Assembly: GCA_002402045.2 (NCBI GenBank)
Contig: NVUX02000108.1
Coordinates: forward strand, 1-64,000
Origin: Paracoccaceae bacterium
Lineage (GTDB): Bacteria > Pseudomonadota > Alphaproteobacteria > Rhodobacterales > Rhodobacteraceae
Reading direction: 5' to 3'
Length of the DNA: 64,000 nt
The stretch's first letter is position 1; each line of letters opens with the position of its first letter. The translations under genes and the position numbers were made by a program. This document shows positions 1-8,921 of the stretch, piece by piece. The notes beneath the pieces were generated by a model that was not told where the DNA came from, made no database searches, and worked only from the letters and a program-made list of their open reading frames with translations.

Positions 1-51
1 CGGCTCCATCAAAGCCCATTGCGCATCGGTGATGATAAATCGGTTGCTCAA
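1..51 (-). CDS. IS5-family transposase, N-terminal fragment cut by window edge
   Basis: Reading leftward, a TTG codon at 51-49 follows a strong AGGAGG ribosome binding site by 8 bases and opens a frame that runs off the window. The 17 visible residues (LSNRFIITDAQWALMEP) fit the start of IS5-type transposases, which commonly begin with a short 'L-T-D-x-Q/E-W-x-L-x-x-P' pattern. Only this N-terminus is present, so family and intactness cannot be judged. The right end of the element should lie between about 80 and 120, where three GATTCA-like words occur on the minus strand, but its terminal repeat cannot be confirmed without the left end. Confidence 0.55.
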   Translation of the reverse strand, partial: MSNRFIITDAQWALMEP

Positions 52-223
52 AATTCAATCCTCCTCTTTGCAAGGAGTGAATCAGAACTTATGCCAAATG
101 TGAATCCTGAATCTCAACAAGCCCTAGAAGTTTCAGATGGCCGCTCAGAGCCTAATCCATCGTGGAAAAATCAAAGTTTAGCCGCTATATCTTGGGGAGT
201 CGACGTAAACGAACGGTGTCTCT

Positions 224-991
224 ATGCCCACGCCCCCTTATGATTCCTATATAATATGCACCAGTCCCCGTAGCGGGAGCACCTTGCTCTGCAAATTACT
301 GGCGGAAACTGGAAAATCGGGAAACCCAAATTCTCACTTTCATAACCCATCATTGGCCAGTTGGTTAGAAACCTACGGGTTTCACAATAGCGAGTTCTCT
401 ACTGAACAGGATGCACTTAGCGCAATATTTGACGCCGCACGAACCAGAGGGACAGCCAATACAGGCATTTTCGGCCTGCGCATGCAGCGCACGAGTTTTG
501 ATTTTTTCATGCAACAAACCGCCGCGTTGTTTCCCGGGCTGCAAGGTGATGCCGAGCGCATTCAAGCGGCTTTCGGCCATACGCTCCTCATCTATCTGAC
601 ACGCCCCAACAAACTCGATCAGGCAATTTCACGTGTCAAAGCAACTCAAACTGGTTTGTGGCACATGGCAGCAGATGGATCAGAGTTGGAGCGGCAATCA
701 GAGCCAAAAAAACCTCACTATGATGCTGACGCTATCTCCCATCACCTAGCCGAATTATCTGAGCTTGATGATGCTTGGAAAACTTGGTTCAAACGTGAAA
801 GGCTCAAGCCTTTGATAATATCTTATGATGACCTTTCAAGTAACCCCCGGAAGACGCTTGGAGTCATATTGAATGCGTTGGGTCTGAAAAACAGCACGGC
901 CCAAAGCCTTATCCCACCCACCAAAAAACTGGCCGACGAGGTAAATCGTATTTGGGCCGACCGCTTCCTAGCTGAGCGAAGCGGCGGTTAA
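224..991 (+). CDS. Stf0-type sulfotransferase
   Basis: Cytoplasmic enzyme of 255 residues, probably moving a sulfuryl group from PAPS to a sugar or lipid acceptor. Residues 8-20 read YIICTSPRSGSTL, the 5'-phosphosulfate-binding loop (PRSGSTLLC) that opens Stf0 sulfotransferases such as mycobacterial trehalose 2-sulfotransferase. Length is close to that family. The ATG at 224 has no clear Shine-Dalgarno site, but the family's motif sits immediately after it, so a much later start is unlikely. The acceptor cannot be told from sequence. The gene stands alone beside a transposase fragment and has no sulfate-activation neighbours, which fits an accessory surface-modification gene. Confidence 0.72.
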   Translation: MPTPPYDSYIICTSPRSGSTLLCKLLAETGKSGNPNSHFHNPSLASWLETYGFHNSEFSTEQDALSAIFDAARTRGTANTGIFGLRMQRTSFDFFMQQTAALFPGLQGDAERIQAAFGHTLLIYLTRPNKLDQAISRVKATQTGLWHMAADGSELERQSEPKKPHYDADAISHHLAELSELDDAWKTWFKRERLKPLIISYDDLSSNPRKTLGVILNALGLKNSTAQSLIPPTKKLADEVNRIWADRFLAERSGG

Positions 992-1104
992 TGTCGATTA
1001 TGGGGAGCGGCAGGTTTATCCGCACAGCGGCCAATGGCTTTGGCTCCTGAACGTCCGCTCTTGAATGGATAACCCCTACGGCACGCATCCGGCGGGCGGG
1101 AGCG

Positions 1105-1154
1105 CTCCCTTTCGAACATATGCCATGTGCCCAGCCAGCGTGCCTTTGCTTCGG
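1105..1154. repeat. 3'-flank motif shared with the region behind trpA
   Basis: Just beyond the stop codon of the minus-strand dehydratase lies CTCCCTTT (1105-1112) followed by CCCAGCCA...GCCTTTGCTTCGG (1130-1154). The same two words, in the same order and orientation, recur at 9814-9821 and 9850-9875 just beyond the stop codon of trpA. The spacing between them differs by roughly ten bases. No coding sense is seen in either copy. It may be a repeated 3'-UTR or small-RNA element. Confidence 0.4.
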
Positions 1155-1183
1155 GGAGGCCAAAAGAGACATACCGGTGCGTC

Positions 1184-2152
1184 CTAAGCCTTTGGCACAC
1201 CGCCCGAAAGCACTTCGGCAAACATTGCTGTGTCGATGTTTCCACCGGAAAGAACCACCGCCACGGCCTTGCCCTGCATTTGGCTGCGCTCTTGCATCAA
1301 CCCCGCCATGGCCGCTGCCCCGGCACCCTCGGCCACGTTATGGGTGCAGCGATAAAGCATCCGCATAGCGTCGGCAATTTCAGCATCGCTTACCGAGATA
1401 ATCCGCTCGGCCCCTGCCGCATAAATCTCATAGGCCTCGGCAACAGGCACCCTTACGGCCATCCCGTCAGCAAAGGTTGCCGTCGGGCCGGTTTCCACCA
1501 GCTTGCCCGCGGCAACCGAAAGCTTTGCGGCTTGCGCAGTATCGGCCACCACGCCCACCACTTTGGTTTTCAATCCCAGCGCATTACGAGCCAAAATGGT
1601 GCCACAAATTCCGGAACCACATCCGATAGGCACATAAACCGTATCCAAATGCGGGGCTGCCAAAAGCAATTCAAAAGCATAGGTGGCAACCCCGCGCACA
1701 AGCTCTAGGTGGAAAGGCGGCACGGGGTGCCAGCCGTCTCGCGCCGCCACCCGCATGGCTTCCAGCCTTGCTTCATCAAAATCATTCCCAAATTCAACAA
1801 GCTGGCCACCAAAGGCCCGCATCGCCGCATTTTTCTCTGCTGAATTGCCGCGCGGCACATAGATATGCGCCTCTAGCCCCGCCGCCAACGCGGCCCGCGC
1901 TTGAGATTGGCCGTGATTGCCGCGCGTAGCGGTAATAATCCCGCGCGCCTCAGGGTGCGCGCGCTTTAGCCAGTCAATAAACGTAATGCCGCCGCGCGCC
2001 TTAAAAGCCCCCGTTGGGCCGTGGTTTTCGTGTTTGACCCACGTTTCCATTCCCAGCTCTTGCGCCAATAGTGGCCATGCATATTCTGGTGTGGCTGGCA
2101 TATGGCGATATACCAGTTCACAGGCACTTTCGATCTCGGGTTTTGTTAACAT
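1184..2152 (-). CDS. Threonine/serine dehydratase family, PLP fold-type II
   Basis: PLP enzyme that should deaminate a hydroxy-amino acid such as threonine to a 2-oxo acid and ammonia. The lysine forming the Schiff base is in GPTGAFKARGG, about 50 residues from the chosen start, and a glycine-rich phosphate-binding loop appears as GCGSGICG. The C-terminal SGGN motif is also typical. The chosen start (MLTKPEIESA) follows an AAAGG site. Earlier ATGs at 2167 and 2188 would add 5-12 residues. It has no C-terminal ACT regulatory domain, so it is the short catabolic kind. Close relatives include the hydroxyectoine-utilisation dehydratase EutB, but no ectoine genes are adjacent, so the substrate is open. 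Confidence 0.8.
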   Translation of the reverse strand: MLTKPEIESACELVYRHMPATPEYAWPLLAQELGMETWVKHENHGPTGAFKARGGITFIDWLKRAHPEARGIITATRGNHGQSQARAALAAGLEAHIYVPRGNSAEKNAAMRAFGGQLVEFGNDFDEARLEAMRVAARDGWHPVPPFHLELVRGVATYAFELLLAAPHLDTVYVPIGCGSGICGTILARNALGLKTKVVGVVADTAQAAKLSVAAGKLVETGPTATFADGMAVRVPVAEAYEIYAAGAERIISVSDAEIADAMRMLYRCTHNVAEGAGAAAMAGLMQERSQMQGKAVAVVLSGGNIDTAMFAEVLSGGVPKA

Positions 2153-2243
2153 AGGTTGGCCTTTCATTTCCAAAAAGCTAGCTTGCACAAACGCGCCTCA
2201 CAAGACCAGCAAGCAATAATTGGCCGGATTTACGTTACGTTAG

Positions 2244-2263
2244 ATAAATATTGGGATATTTAT
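2244..2263. promoter_or_regulatory. Perfect 8-bp inverted repeat between divergent genes
   Basis: ATAAATAT-TGGG-ATATTTAT, two perfect 8-base arms with a 4-base spacer, lies between the divergent dehydratase and the LTD-Hint gene, 47 bases before the latter's ATG. Its size, symmetry and AT-richness fit a dimeric repressor site. No regulator gene is adjacent and the role is inferred only from position. Confidence 0.35.
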
Positions 2264-2309
2264 TATACAGTGCGTGTTGCATATTAAAAAAAATTGAAAG
2301 CCAATCCCG

Positions 2310-3341
2310 ATGCCAAATACAGATATTGTCATAACCGAAATCATGTATGATCCGGTGCAAAGCGTACATGACAACAACCATGAATGGGTTGAGGTCACCA
2401 ATACGGGTGCCAGCTCAATTGCCATGAATGGCTGGACACTAGACGATTCCAACGCCGCAAATTCGGGGGTTGGCACCTTTGGGGATGTCACGCTAAACCC
2501 CGGCGATATAGCAATATTTTACAATGACAATATCACCGAAGCTGCATTCATCGCTCTTTATAACCCCGCTCCGGGCACAATCCTGATCCCCGTCGCGGGC
2601 TGGCAGCCGCTCAATAATGTTGGCGGTGACGCCGTGCAGCTTTTTGACCAAAATACAGATGTCGTTGACACCGTTGCCTACGCAGATGACGCCAACCCGG
2701 GGCAATCTCTGAATTACACACCCGATGGCACCTATGAAGGCGCTGGCGTGCCAGACCCGGGGGTTATGTGCTTTACCGCTGGTAGCCTGATAGATACCGA
2801 ACACGGCCCTCGCCGGATTGAAACCTTGGTTCCGGGAGACAGGTTGCGCACCTTGGACCACGGGCTGCAAACCTTGCGTTGGATCGGGCGGCGGGTGGTT
2901 TCAGGGCCTGAGCAAATTCAGCATCCGGCACTTTGCCCGATTGAGATAGATGCGGGCGCGCTTGGGCCGCACGCACCAACCCGCCAAACACGAGTTTCAC
3001 CGCAGCACCGGATGTTGATTGCCGGACATACGCCGGAACTATTGTTTAACCAGCCACGCATGCTTTGCGCCGCGATATCTTTGGTTAATATGCCCGGCAT
3101 TCGCCAGCTATCCGCAGGCCCCACAATTGAATATGTGCATATTCTGCTCAATACTCACGAGATTGTATTTGTGGACGGCCAAGCCAGTGAAAGCTTCTTT
3201 CCCAACCATGAGGGGCTTTCCGCCCTTTCCCCCCTTGCCCGCGCCGAGCTTTTCGCGCTATTTCCTAAGCTTGAAAGCGCGGCCCTGTCCCTTGCCTATC
3301 CGGTGATGAGCACTGCGGAGGCCGCGCTGCTTAACCTATAA
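2310..3341 (+). CDS. Lamin-tail domain / Hint domain protein
   Basis: 343 residues in two parts. Residues 5-125 resemble a lamin-tail domain (VITEIMYDP...HEWVEVTNTG...GWTLDD), a beta-sandwich common in secreted bacterial proteins. From about 150 onward is a Hint (hedgehog/intein-type) domain: it opens with Cys154 in VMCFTAGS, continues with the GDRLRTLDHG turn, and has VSPQHRM (His233) and THEIVFVDG. In Hint domains the first Cys makes the thioester, which can lead to cleavage of the N-terminal partner. No signal peptide is visible, as in proteins exported by type I secretion. A second Hint protein of nearly equal size but with another N-terminal domain lies 0.7 kb downstream on the other strand. 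Partner and fate of the cleaved domain are unknown. Confidence 0.75.
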   Translation: MPNTDIVITEIMYDPVQSVHDNNHEWVEVTNTGASSIAMNGWTLDDSNAANSGVGTFGDVTLNPGDIAIFYNDNITEAAFIALYNPAPGTILIPVAGWQPLNNVGGDAVQLFDQNTDVVDTVAYADDANPGQSLNYTPDGTYEGAGVPDPGVMCFTAGSLIDTEHGPRRIETLVPGDRLRTLDHGLQTLRWIGRRVVSGPEQIQHPALCPIEIDAGALGPHAPTRQTRVSPQHRMLIAGHTPELLFNQPRMLCAAISLVNMPGIRQLSAGPTIEYVHILLNTHEIVFVDGQASESFFPNHEGLSALSPLARAELFALFPKLESAALSLAYPVMSTAEAALLNL

Positions 3342-3350
3342 AGGCGCGCC

Positions 3351-4046
3351 ATGAACCTGTTTAGTGATTTTGCCAAGGCCGTAAGTCAGCTTTTTGACCC
3401 CAAGTTCCTTTGGGTGCTTATTAAGGCCGTAGGCATAAGTGCCGTGTTGTTTGGCGGGGCCTATTTCGGGCTGATCTGGCTGGCAGTTACAGTTTTGCCC
3501 GGCTCAATCACCCTGCCGTGGCTCGGCACTATCCCTCTTGGAGACTGGTTTAGCGCGGTGGCATTCACCGGCGCGCTGATCATGGCGGTGTTTCTAATGT
3601 TTCCGGTGGCTGCGGTGTTTCTCGGGTTTTTCCTTGAGGAGATTGCCGATGCGGTTGAGGCCAAGCATTACCCGAACCTGCCAAAGGTTCAGCCGCTTTC
3701 CTTTGGCGCGGTTATGGGCGACTCGCTGCGGTTTTTGATGATTATGATCGTTGCCAACCTGCTGGCGCTCATCATTTATTTTGCCTCCTCCCTGCTGGCA
3801 CCCGTCATTTTTTACATCGTTAACGGCTTTTTGCTCGGGCGTGAGTATTTTCAGCTGGTGGCCATGCGGCGGCTGGGTGAGCGCGCGGCCACCAAGCTGC
3901 GCAAGGCCCATCGCTGGGAGATATGGTTTGCCGGAATTTTAATGGCGGTGCCGCTGTCAATTCCCGTGGTCAACCTGTTGGTGCCACTGCTCGGCGTGGC
4001 CACATTTACGCATGTGTTTCATCGGCTGAACCAAGACCGAGATTAA
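3351..4046 (+). CDS. EI24/CysZ-like inner membrane protein
   Basis: 231-residue inner membrane protein with long hydrophobic segments near residues 20-50, 68-92, 120-155 and 190-220, the layout of the EI24/CysZ family. Members include the sulfate-uptake protein CysZ. The central FLEEIADAVEAKHYP stretch and the C-terminal NLLVPLLGVATFTH motif are characteristic. It starts 9 bases after the stop of the Hint gene behind an AGG site, so the two may be cotranscribed, although no functional link is known. Sulfate transport is a family-level guess and no cys genes are nearby. Confidence 0.7.
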   Translation: MNLFSDFAKAVSQLFDPKFLWVLIKAVGISAVLFGGAYFGLIWLAVTVLPGSITLPWLGTIPLGDWFSAVAFTGALIMAVFLMFPVAAVFLGFFLEEIADAVEAKHYPNLPKVQPLSFGAVMGDSLRFLMIMIVANLLALIIYFASSLLAPVIFYIVNGFLLGREYFQLVAMRRLGERAATKLRKAHRWEIWFAGILMAVPLSIPVVNLLVPLLGVATFTHVFHRLNQDRD

Positions 4047-4062
4047 CGCAGTTAACCTGCAT

Positions 4063-5103
4063 TTAAGCCAGCAGAAGCGCTAGCTCAGAGGCGCCCAGTG
4101 TTAAGCGCGCTGAAGGGCCATAGCTTGTGGGCCGGTCTAGCAGCTCGGGAAAAAGCGCTAAAATTTCTGCGCGCGTTGCGGTTTCGGCATCATTCAGAAT
4201 ATCCGCAGACGGGTAAAAGCTCTCACTTGGCACCCCTTCGGAAAACACGATTTCGTGCTGATCAAACATCATATGAAAATAAGCCGCCTCACCGCCCTCA
4301 AGCCGCAGAATTGAATGATCGTTCACCAGCGCTTTGGCCGGAGCCAGCACTTCGAATTCACCAAACAGCATTTCAGCGCGCCAATCCGAAAGCATCATCC
4401 GGTGATTTGGCGAGACCTTAAGATCGCGGGTATTCCCCAGCGCGCCTTTGCGAATGAGAATCGGGGCCATATCGCCCCGCGCAGCGCATGTGGTTGAGCC
4501 GATCCAGCGAATGCTTTGCAAGCCGTGGTCTTTGGTGCGGACCAAATCGCCAATCTGCAAATCTTCGATCTTCCGAGGGCCGGATTTTGTTTCGATATGG
4601 CTGCCACGCAAAAAACAAGCGAGAATGGACACATCATCAAGCAAGGCCCCGAGGGAGTTGTCATTGCCGATTTCGGTAAAACGCAGTGTATAAGTGCCAG
4701 CCGCCGGAAAGGTGATCGGAATAGAATACCCGGTCATGGCATTTGTCGTTGGTTCAATGGTTGTAACCACGCCCACCACATTCCCGCTGCTATCCAATAT
4801 CTCTACGGTGTAGCCATCTCCGGCTTGGGCATTTGTCCGCAAGGCGGCATCAAATGTGATGTTGGTAGTGGTAGGGCCAGCAATGGTGAAGCTTTGCTCC
4901 AGAACCGTGGTTTGCCCCGCATGGCCGTCCATTTCAGCAACCGTGTTGCCGGTATTGCCATTGCCCAAATACGTGTCTTCTGTCCATTCCGTGGGCTCGC
5001 CCTCAAAGGAGCCGATTTCGTTATCGGTATTGGCGCCGCCGGTCCAGTTATCAAACTGGTTTTCAAAATCACCGTTCACAATCAGGTTTGATGGGGCTGG
5101 CAT
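4063..5103 (-). CDS. Carbohydrate-binding-like / Hint domain protein
   Basis: 346 residues. The N-terminal part (7-160) begins LIVNGDFEN and reads as a jelly-roll sandwich of the DUF642/carbohydrate-binding type (NGDFE...FDNW...TYTLRF). A Hint domain then starts at Cys163 (LACFLRGSHIET), with GDLVRTKDHG, VSPNHRM (His234) and DQHEIVFSEG, and a C-terminal tail rich in leucine. Its Hint half is clearly homologous to that of the other Hint protein at 2310-3341, but the N-terminal domains are unrelated, so a common Hint module appears fused to different cargo. The two genes converge around the EI24 gene. No signal peptide is visible. Autocleavage is the family expectation, not shown here. Confidence 0.72.
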   Translation of the reverse strand: MPAPSNLIVNGDFENQFDNWTGGANTDNEIGSFEGEPTEWTEDTYLGNGNTGNTVAEMDGHAGQTTVLEQSFTIAGPTTTNITFDAALRTNAQAGDGYTVEILDSSGNVVGVVTTIEPTTNAMTGYSIPITFPAAGTYTLRFTEIGNDNSLGALLDDVSILACFLRGSHIETKSGPRKIEDLQIGDLVRTKDHGLQSIRWIGSTTCAARGDMAPILIRKGALGNTRDLKVSPNHRMMLSDWRAEMLFGEFEVLAPAKALVNDHSILRLEGGEAAYFHMMFDQHEIVFSEGVPSESFYPSADILNDAETATRAEILALFPELLDRPTSYGPSARLTLGASELALLLA

Positions 5104-5225
5104 GAAAGACTCCTAAAAAAAATAGACACAAATATGAAACAAACTTTAGCTAATATAGCGCAATTACAATGAAAATACAGCTTCTAAAGGATTGTTAGTT
5201 AATTCTTAACCCAAAAAGCTATGGG

Positions 5226-5492
5226 TTAGCGATTCCGGTCATAAAAATCGAGATCCGCGATGGTGACCGGCCCATAGGTGATAAACAGCACCAGCGGCAA
5301 CCAGAGCACAACCGTAACCACGGTGACCCAAAACATCTTTTTACCAATCATCGGATTAACCGGTGCAGAGGCCGGCGTGCCCGGAACCCGCTCTCCGGCT
5401 TCTTCTTGCGATACTTGCCCAATGGGGAGCGCCATAAAGAGCAACATAAACCAGATAACGGCAAAAAGCACGAGGGCGGCGGTGATGGTCAT
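5226..5492 (-). CDS. DUF1467 small membrane protein
   Basis: 88-residue protein with two hydrophobic helices (about 5-25 and 52-73) joined by a polar loop containing VSQEEAGERVPGTPASAP. This matches the DUF1467 family, a small alphaproteobacterial membrane protein of unknown function that usually sits directly behind methylmalonyl-CoA epimerase, as here. Its ATG overlaps the last codon and stop of mce by 4 bases, so translation is probably coupled. No function can be given. Confidence 0.75.
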   Translation of the reverse strand: MTITAALVLFAVIWFMLLFMALPIGQVSQEEAGERVPGTPASAPVNPMIGKKMFWVTVVTVVLWLPLVLFITYGPVTIADLDFYDRNR

Positions 5493-5887
5493 ATCTGTTC
5501 TAGCTCCACAAGGGTTCCGGTGAAATCTTTGGGGTGTAGGAATATCACAGGCTTGCCATGCGCCCCGGTTTTTATGTCTCCGAGCACCCGCGCGCCGCTT
5601 GCCAGCATCTTGTCGCGGGCGGCTTCAATATCTTCCACCTCATAACAAATGTGATGAATGCCGCCGGACGGGTTTTTATCAAGGAAACCTTGGATCGGGC
5701 TATTTTCTCCCAGCGGATAAAGCAGCTCTATTTTGGTGTTTGGCAGGGTGATAAACACCACCGTAACGCCGTGGTCTGGCTCGTCTTGTGGCGCGCCCAC
5801 ATTGGCCCCGAGGGTATCGCGGTAAGTGGCGATGGCAGCCTCAAGGTCCGGCACGGCTATGGCCACGTGGTTTAGATTTCCGATCAT
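5489..5887 (-). CDS. mce: Methylmalonyl-CoA epimerase
   Basis: Interconverts the two methylmalonyl-CoA epimers on the route from propionyl-CoA to succinyl-CoA. The 133-residue protein is a single vicinal-oxygen-chelate unit. His7 (LNHVAIAVPD), the HHICYEVEDI segment and the final LVELEQI glutamate supply the expected metal ligands. The start at 5887 is set by a GGAG site 6 bases upstream (MIGNLNHVAI). A longer frame upstream has no such site. It overlaps the DUF1467 gene. No mutase or propionyl-CoA carboxylase genes are in the window. Confidence 0.9.
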   Translation of the reverse strand: MIGNLNHVAIAVPDLEAAIATYRDTLGANVGAPQDEPDHGVTVVFITLPNTKIELLYPLGENSPIQGFLDKNPSGGIHHICYEVEDIEAARDKMLASGARVLGDIKTGAHGKPVIFLHPKDFTGTLVELEQI

Positions 5888-6066
5888 AAACGGCTCCTTT
5901 GTTTTGTGCGAAATACGCTGGCCAGCCGAAAAATGCAATGGATATGCTGCCGCAGTTTATTCACTATATGTCGGGCGATCTTGAACTTTGTCAAAAAAAA
6001 CCTTTGTCCTGCGGAAGAATGGATGCACACTGTTTGGAGCCAATGAGCAAAAGCTAGGGAGAAGAT

Positions 6067-6534
6067 ATGACCAATGTTTCGATGACCGTGAACGGCAAAG
6101 CCGTAAGCGGAGAGGTTGAAGGGCGCACATTACTTTCTGACTTCCTACGTGAAAACCTACATTTGACCGGTACCCACATAGGCTGCGATACCAGCCAGTG
6201 CGGTGCCTGCACGGTGCATGTCGACGGCAAAATGGTGAAATCCTGCACCATGCTGGCGGTTGAGGCCGAGGGTGGGGAAGTATCTACGATTGAAGGCATG
6301 GCCAATGAAGACGGCTCGCTTGGTGTTATTCAGGCGGCGTTTCAAGATAATCACGGGCTGCAATGTGGCTTTTGCACGCCCGGCATGGTGATGGCAGCTT
6401 CGGCGCTTCTGGCTGAAAATAGCACCCCGACAGAGGCCGAAATTCGCCACCACTTAGACGGCAATATCTGCCGATGTACCGGATATCATAACATCGTGAA
6501 ATCAATTCAAGCCGCTGCAAGCGCGCTGAGCTAG
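6067..6534 (+). CDS. coxS: Molybdenum hydroxylase small [2Fe-2S] subunit (CoxS-like)
   Basis: 155-residue iron-sulfur subunit of a xanthine-oxidase-family enzyme, passing electrons from the Mo site to the FAD subunit. The plant-type cluster ligands are Cys40, Cys45, Cys48 and Cys60 ([10 protein letters not shown]). The second cluster uses CGFC (100-103) and CRC (135-137). Length is typical. A GGGAGAAG site precedes the ATG. It heads a three-gene operon in the order S-L-M, which is the order usually seen for form II enzymes rather than true CO dehydrogenase (M-S-L). The substrate is therefore uncertain. Confidence 0.9.
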   Translation: MTNVSMTVNGKAVSGEVEGRTLLSDFLRENLHLTGTHIGCDTSQCGACTVHVDGKMVKSCTMLAVEAEGGEVSTIEGMANEDGSLGVIQAAFQDNHGLQCGFCTPGMVMAASALLAENSTPTEAEIRHHLDGNICRCTGYHNIVKSIQAAASALS

Positions 6535-6546
6535 GGGAGAAAGCAT

Positions 6547-8910
6547 ATGCCTAAGGACCAAGGAATTGGCGCCAGCTCGAAGCGGCGCGAAGATGTCCGG
6601 TTTTTGACCGGAAAGGGAAAATACACCGACGATATTAACATGTACGGCCAGACCTACGCGTATTTTGTGCGCTCACAGGTGGCGCATGGCACGATTATCG
6701 GGATTGATAGCGCAGAGGCGGCAGCCATGCCCGGCGTGGTGCAAATTTTCACCGGTGCTGATTTTGAAGGCATTGGCGGTATCCCCACCGCATGGGGCAT
6801 TACCGACCGACACGGCGAGGCGATGCAAGAGCCAGCCCACCCGGTGCTCGCCCAAGGTAAGGTGCGCCACGTAGGCGACCCAATTGCCGTGGTGGTTGCC
6901 GATAGCCTGCAAGAGGCCCGCAATGCGGCCGAGGCCATAGATGTAGATATCGACGAGCTGCCCGCCGTGATTGACATGAAAGCCGCCGTTGCGGGTGGCA
7001 CCAAAGTGCATGACGAGCTCACCGGAAACCTGTGTTATGATTGGGAGCTTGGCAGCCCCAAGGCCGAGGTGGATGCCGCTTTCGATTCCGCCCACCACGT
7101 AACAAGCCTAGAGCTGGTGAATAACCGCCTGATCGCCAACCCGATGGAGCCCCGCGTGGCCATTGGCATCTATGAAGCTGCCGATGAGGATTACACCCTT
7201 TATACCACCAGCCAAAATCCGCATGTTATCCGGCTGCTTATGGGGGCATTTGTACTCGGCATTCCTGAGCATAAGCTCCGCGTCATTGCGCCTGATGTTG
7301 GCGGTGGTTTTGGCACCAAAATATTCCACTATGCCGAAGAGGCTTTTTGCACTTTTGCCGCCAAAGCCGTTGGCCGCCCGGTAAAGTGGACAGCCGATCG
7401 CTCCGAGGCCTTTATATCGGACGCCCACGGCCGCGATCACGTAACCAAAATTGAGTTGGCGCTGGATGCCGAGGGTAAATTCTTGGCACTGCGCACGGAT
7501 ACCTACGCCAATATGGGGGCATATTTGTCCACCTTTGCGCCGGCGGTGCCCACATGGCTGCACGGCATTTTAATGGCGGGCACCTATACCACCCCGCTGA
7601 TTTACGTAAACGTAAAAGCGGTGTTCACCAACACAGTGCCGGTAGATGCCTACCGTGGTGCAGGCCGCCCAGAGGCGACCTACCAGCTAGAGCGCGTGGT
7701 GGATATGGCGGCGCGGGAAATCGGAATGGACCCCGTGACCATCCGGCGGCTTAACTTCATTAAAGCCGATCAGTTCCCGTATGCCACGCCAGTGGCCGTA
7801 GAATATGACACCGGCGATTATGACGCCACCCTGAACAAACTGATCGAGATTGCAGACCTCGCAGGCTTTGCCGCCCGCAAGGCCGAAAGTGCTGCCAACG
7901 GCAAGCGCCGCGGGCTTGGCATTAACGCCTATATCGAGGCTTGCGGCATTGCGCCAAGTAACCTCGTGGGCCAGCTTGGTGCGCGCGCGGGGCTTTATGA
8001 AAGCGCCACCGTGCGGGTTATGGCCACGGGGTCTATCGTGGTTATGACAGGCTCGCACAGCCACGGGCAAGGGCATGAAACCACCTTCCCACAAGTGGTG
8101 GCCGAAATGCTGGGGATAGACGAAAACTTGATCGACATCGTGCATGGCGATACCTCCAAAATTCCGATGGGCATGGGCACGTATGGCTCGCGCTCGCTGG
8201 CCGTTGGTGGCTCTGCCATTGTGAAGGCGACGGAAAAGATCATCGCCAAAGCCAAAAAGATCGCGGCCCACATGCTTGAAGCAGGTGAGGCGGACATAGA
8301 GCTGGAAAACGGTGCGTTTACCGTAGCAGGTACCGATAAATCGGTCGCGTGGGCCGAGGTTACGCTGGCCGCCTATGTGCCACATAACTACCCATTGGAT
8401 GATATCGAACCGGGCCTGGAAGAGACCGCGTTTTATGACCCCGCCAACTTCACTTACCCTGCGGGCGCTTATGCCTGCGAGGTCGAGGTTGACGAGGCCA
8501 CCGGCAAAGTCACCATCTGCTCATTTGCAGCAGCGGATGATTTTGGCAATATTATCAACCCGATGATCGTAGACGGCCAAGTGCATGGCGGCATTGGCCA
8601 AGGCATTGGCCAAGCGCTGCTAGAGCACGCGGTGTATGATAGTGACGGCCAGCTTCTGAGCGGCTCTTACATGGATTATGCCATGCCGCGCGCCAGTGAT
8701 TTGCCAAGCTATGTGGTAGATCATAGCTGCCAAACCCCCTGCACCCACAACCCGCTAGGGGTTAAGGGCTGCGGCGAGGCGGGGGCCATTGGCTCCCCCC
8801 CTGCTGTGGTAAATGCGGTGGTTGATGCGCTTGCTGATCTGGGCGTAACCCATATTGACATGCCCCTTTCACCCAACCGTGTTTGGTCTGCCATTCAAGC
8901 TGCGAAATAA
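6547..8910 (+). CDS. coxL: Molybdenum hydroxylase large subunit, form II CoxL-like
   Basis: 787-residue catalytic subunit that binds the molybdopterin cytosine dinucleotide cofactor. The active-site loop at 368-374 is AYRGAGR, the form II signature. Genuine aerobic CO dehydrogenases (form I) carry AYxCSFR with a Cu-binding Cys, which is absent here. The catalytic glutamate is Glu744 in GCGEAGAIG, and GGGFGTK near 252-258 is the conserved cofactor loop. It lies 12 bases after coxS and 11 before coxM. CO oxidation by form II enzymes is doubtful, so an organic hydroxylase role is at least as likely. No coxD/E/F/G maturation genes are in the window. Confidence 0.87.
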   Translation: MPKDQGIGASSKRREDVRFLTGKGKYTDDINMYGQTYAYFVRSQVAHGTIIGIDSAEAAAMPGVVQIFTGADFEGIGGIPTAWGITDRHGEAMQEPAHPVLAQGKVRHVGDPIAVVVADSLQEARNAAEAIDVDIDELPAVIDMKAAVAGGTKVHDELTGNLCYDWELGSPKAEVDAAFDSAHHVTSLELVNNRLIANPMEPRVAIGIYEAADEDYTLYTTSQNPHVIRLLMGAFVLGIPEHKLRVIAPDVGGGFGTKIFHYAEEAFCTFAAKAVGRPVKWTADRSEAFISDAHGRDHVTKIELALDAEGKFLALRTDTYANMGAYLSTFAPAVPTWLHGILMAGTYTTPLIYVNVKAVFTNTVPVDAYRGAGRPEATYQLERVVDMAAREIGMDPVTIRRLNFIKADQFPYATPVAVEYDTGDYDATLNKLIEIADLAGFAARKAESAANGKRRGLGINAYIEACGIAPSNLVGQLGARAGLYESATVRVMATGSIVVMTGSHSHGQGHETTFPQVVAEMLGIDENLIDIVHGDTSKIPMGMGTYGSRSLAVGGSAIVKATEKIIAKAKKIAAHMLEAGEADIELENGAFTVAGTDKSVAWAEVTLAAYVPHNYPLDDIEPGLEETAFYDPANFTYPAGAYACEVEVDEATGKVTICSFAAADDFGNIINPMIVDGQVHGGIGQGIGQALLEHAVYDSDGQLLSGSYMDYAMPRASDLPSYVVDHSCQTPCTHNPLGVKGCGEAGAIGSPPAVVNAVVDALADLGVTHIDMPLSPNRVWSAIQAAK

Positions 8911-8921
8911 GGAGAGCGCAC

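Noticed and set aside
19-243. Open frame of 74 codons over the left edge
   Set aside because: It runs opposite to the transposase start and its ribosome site, has no family resemblance, and overlaps the sulfotransferase start.
1127-1708. 193-codon frame on the plus strand
   Set aside because: Lies antisense to the dehydratase, whose PLP motifs are intact; a shadow frame.
5195-5210. CtrA-like site (TTAG-N7-TTAACC) before the second Hint gene
   Set aside because: One half-site deviates from TTAA and AT-rich sequence makes chance matches common; not enough to call.
7687-8385. 232-codon minus-strand frame inside coxL
   Set aside because: Antisense to a clearly conserved molybdenum hydroxylase region; histidine/arginine-rich composition typical of a shadow.
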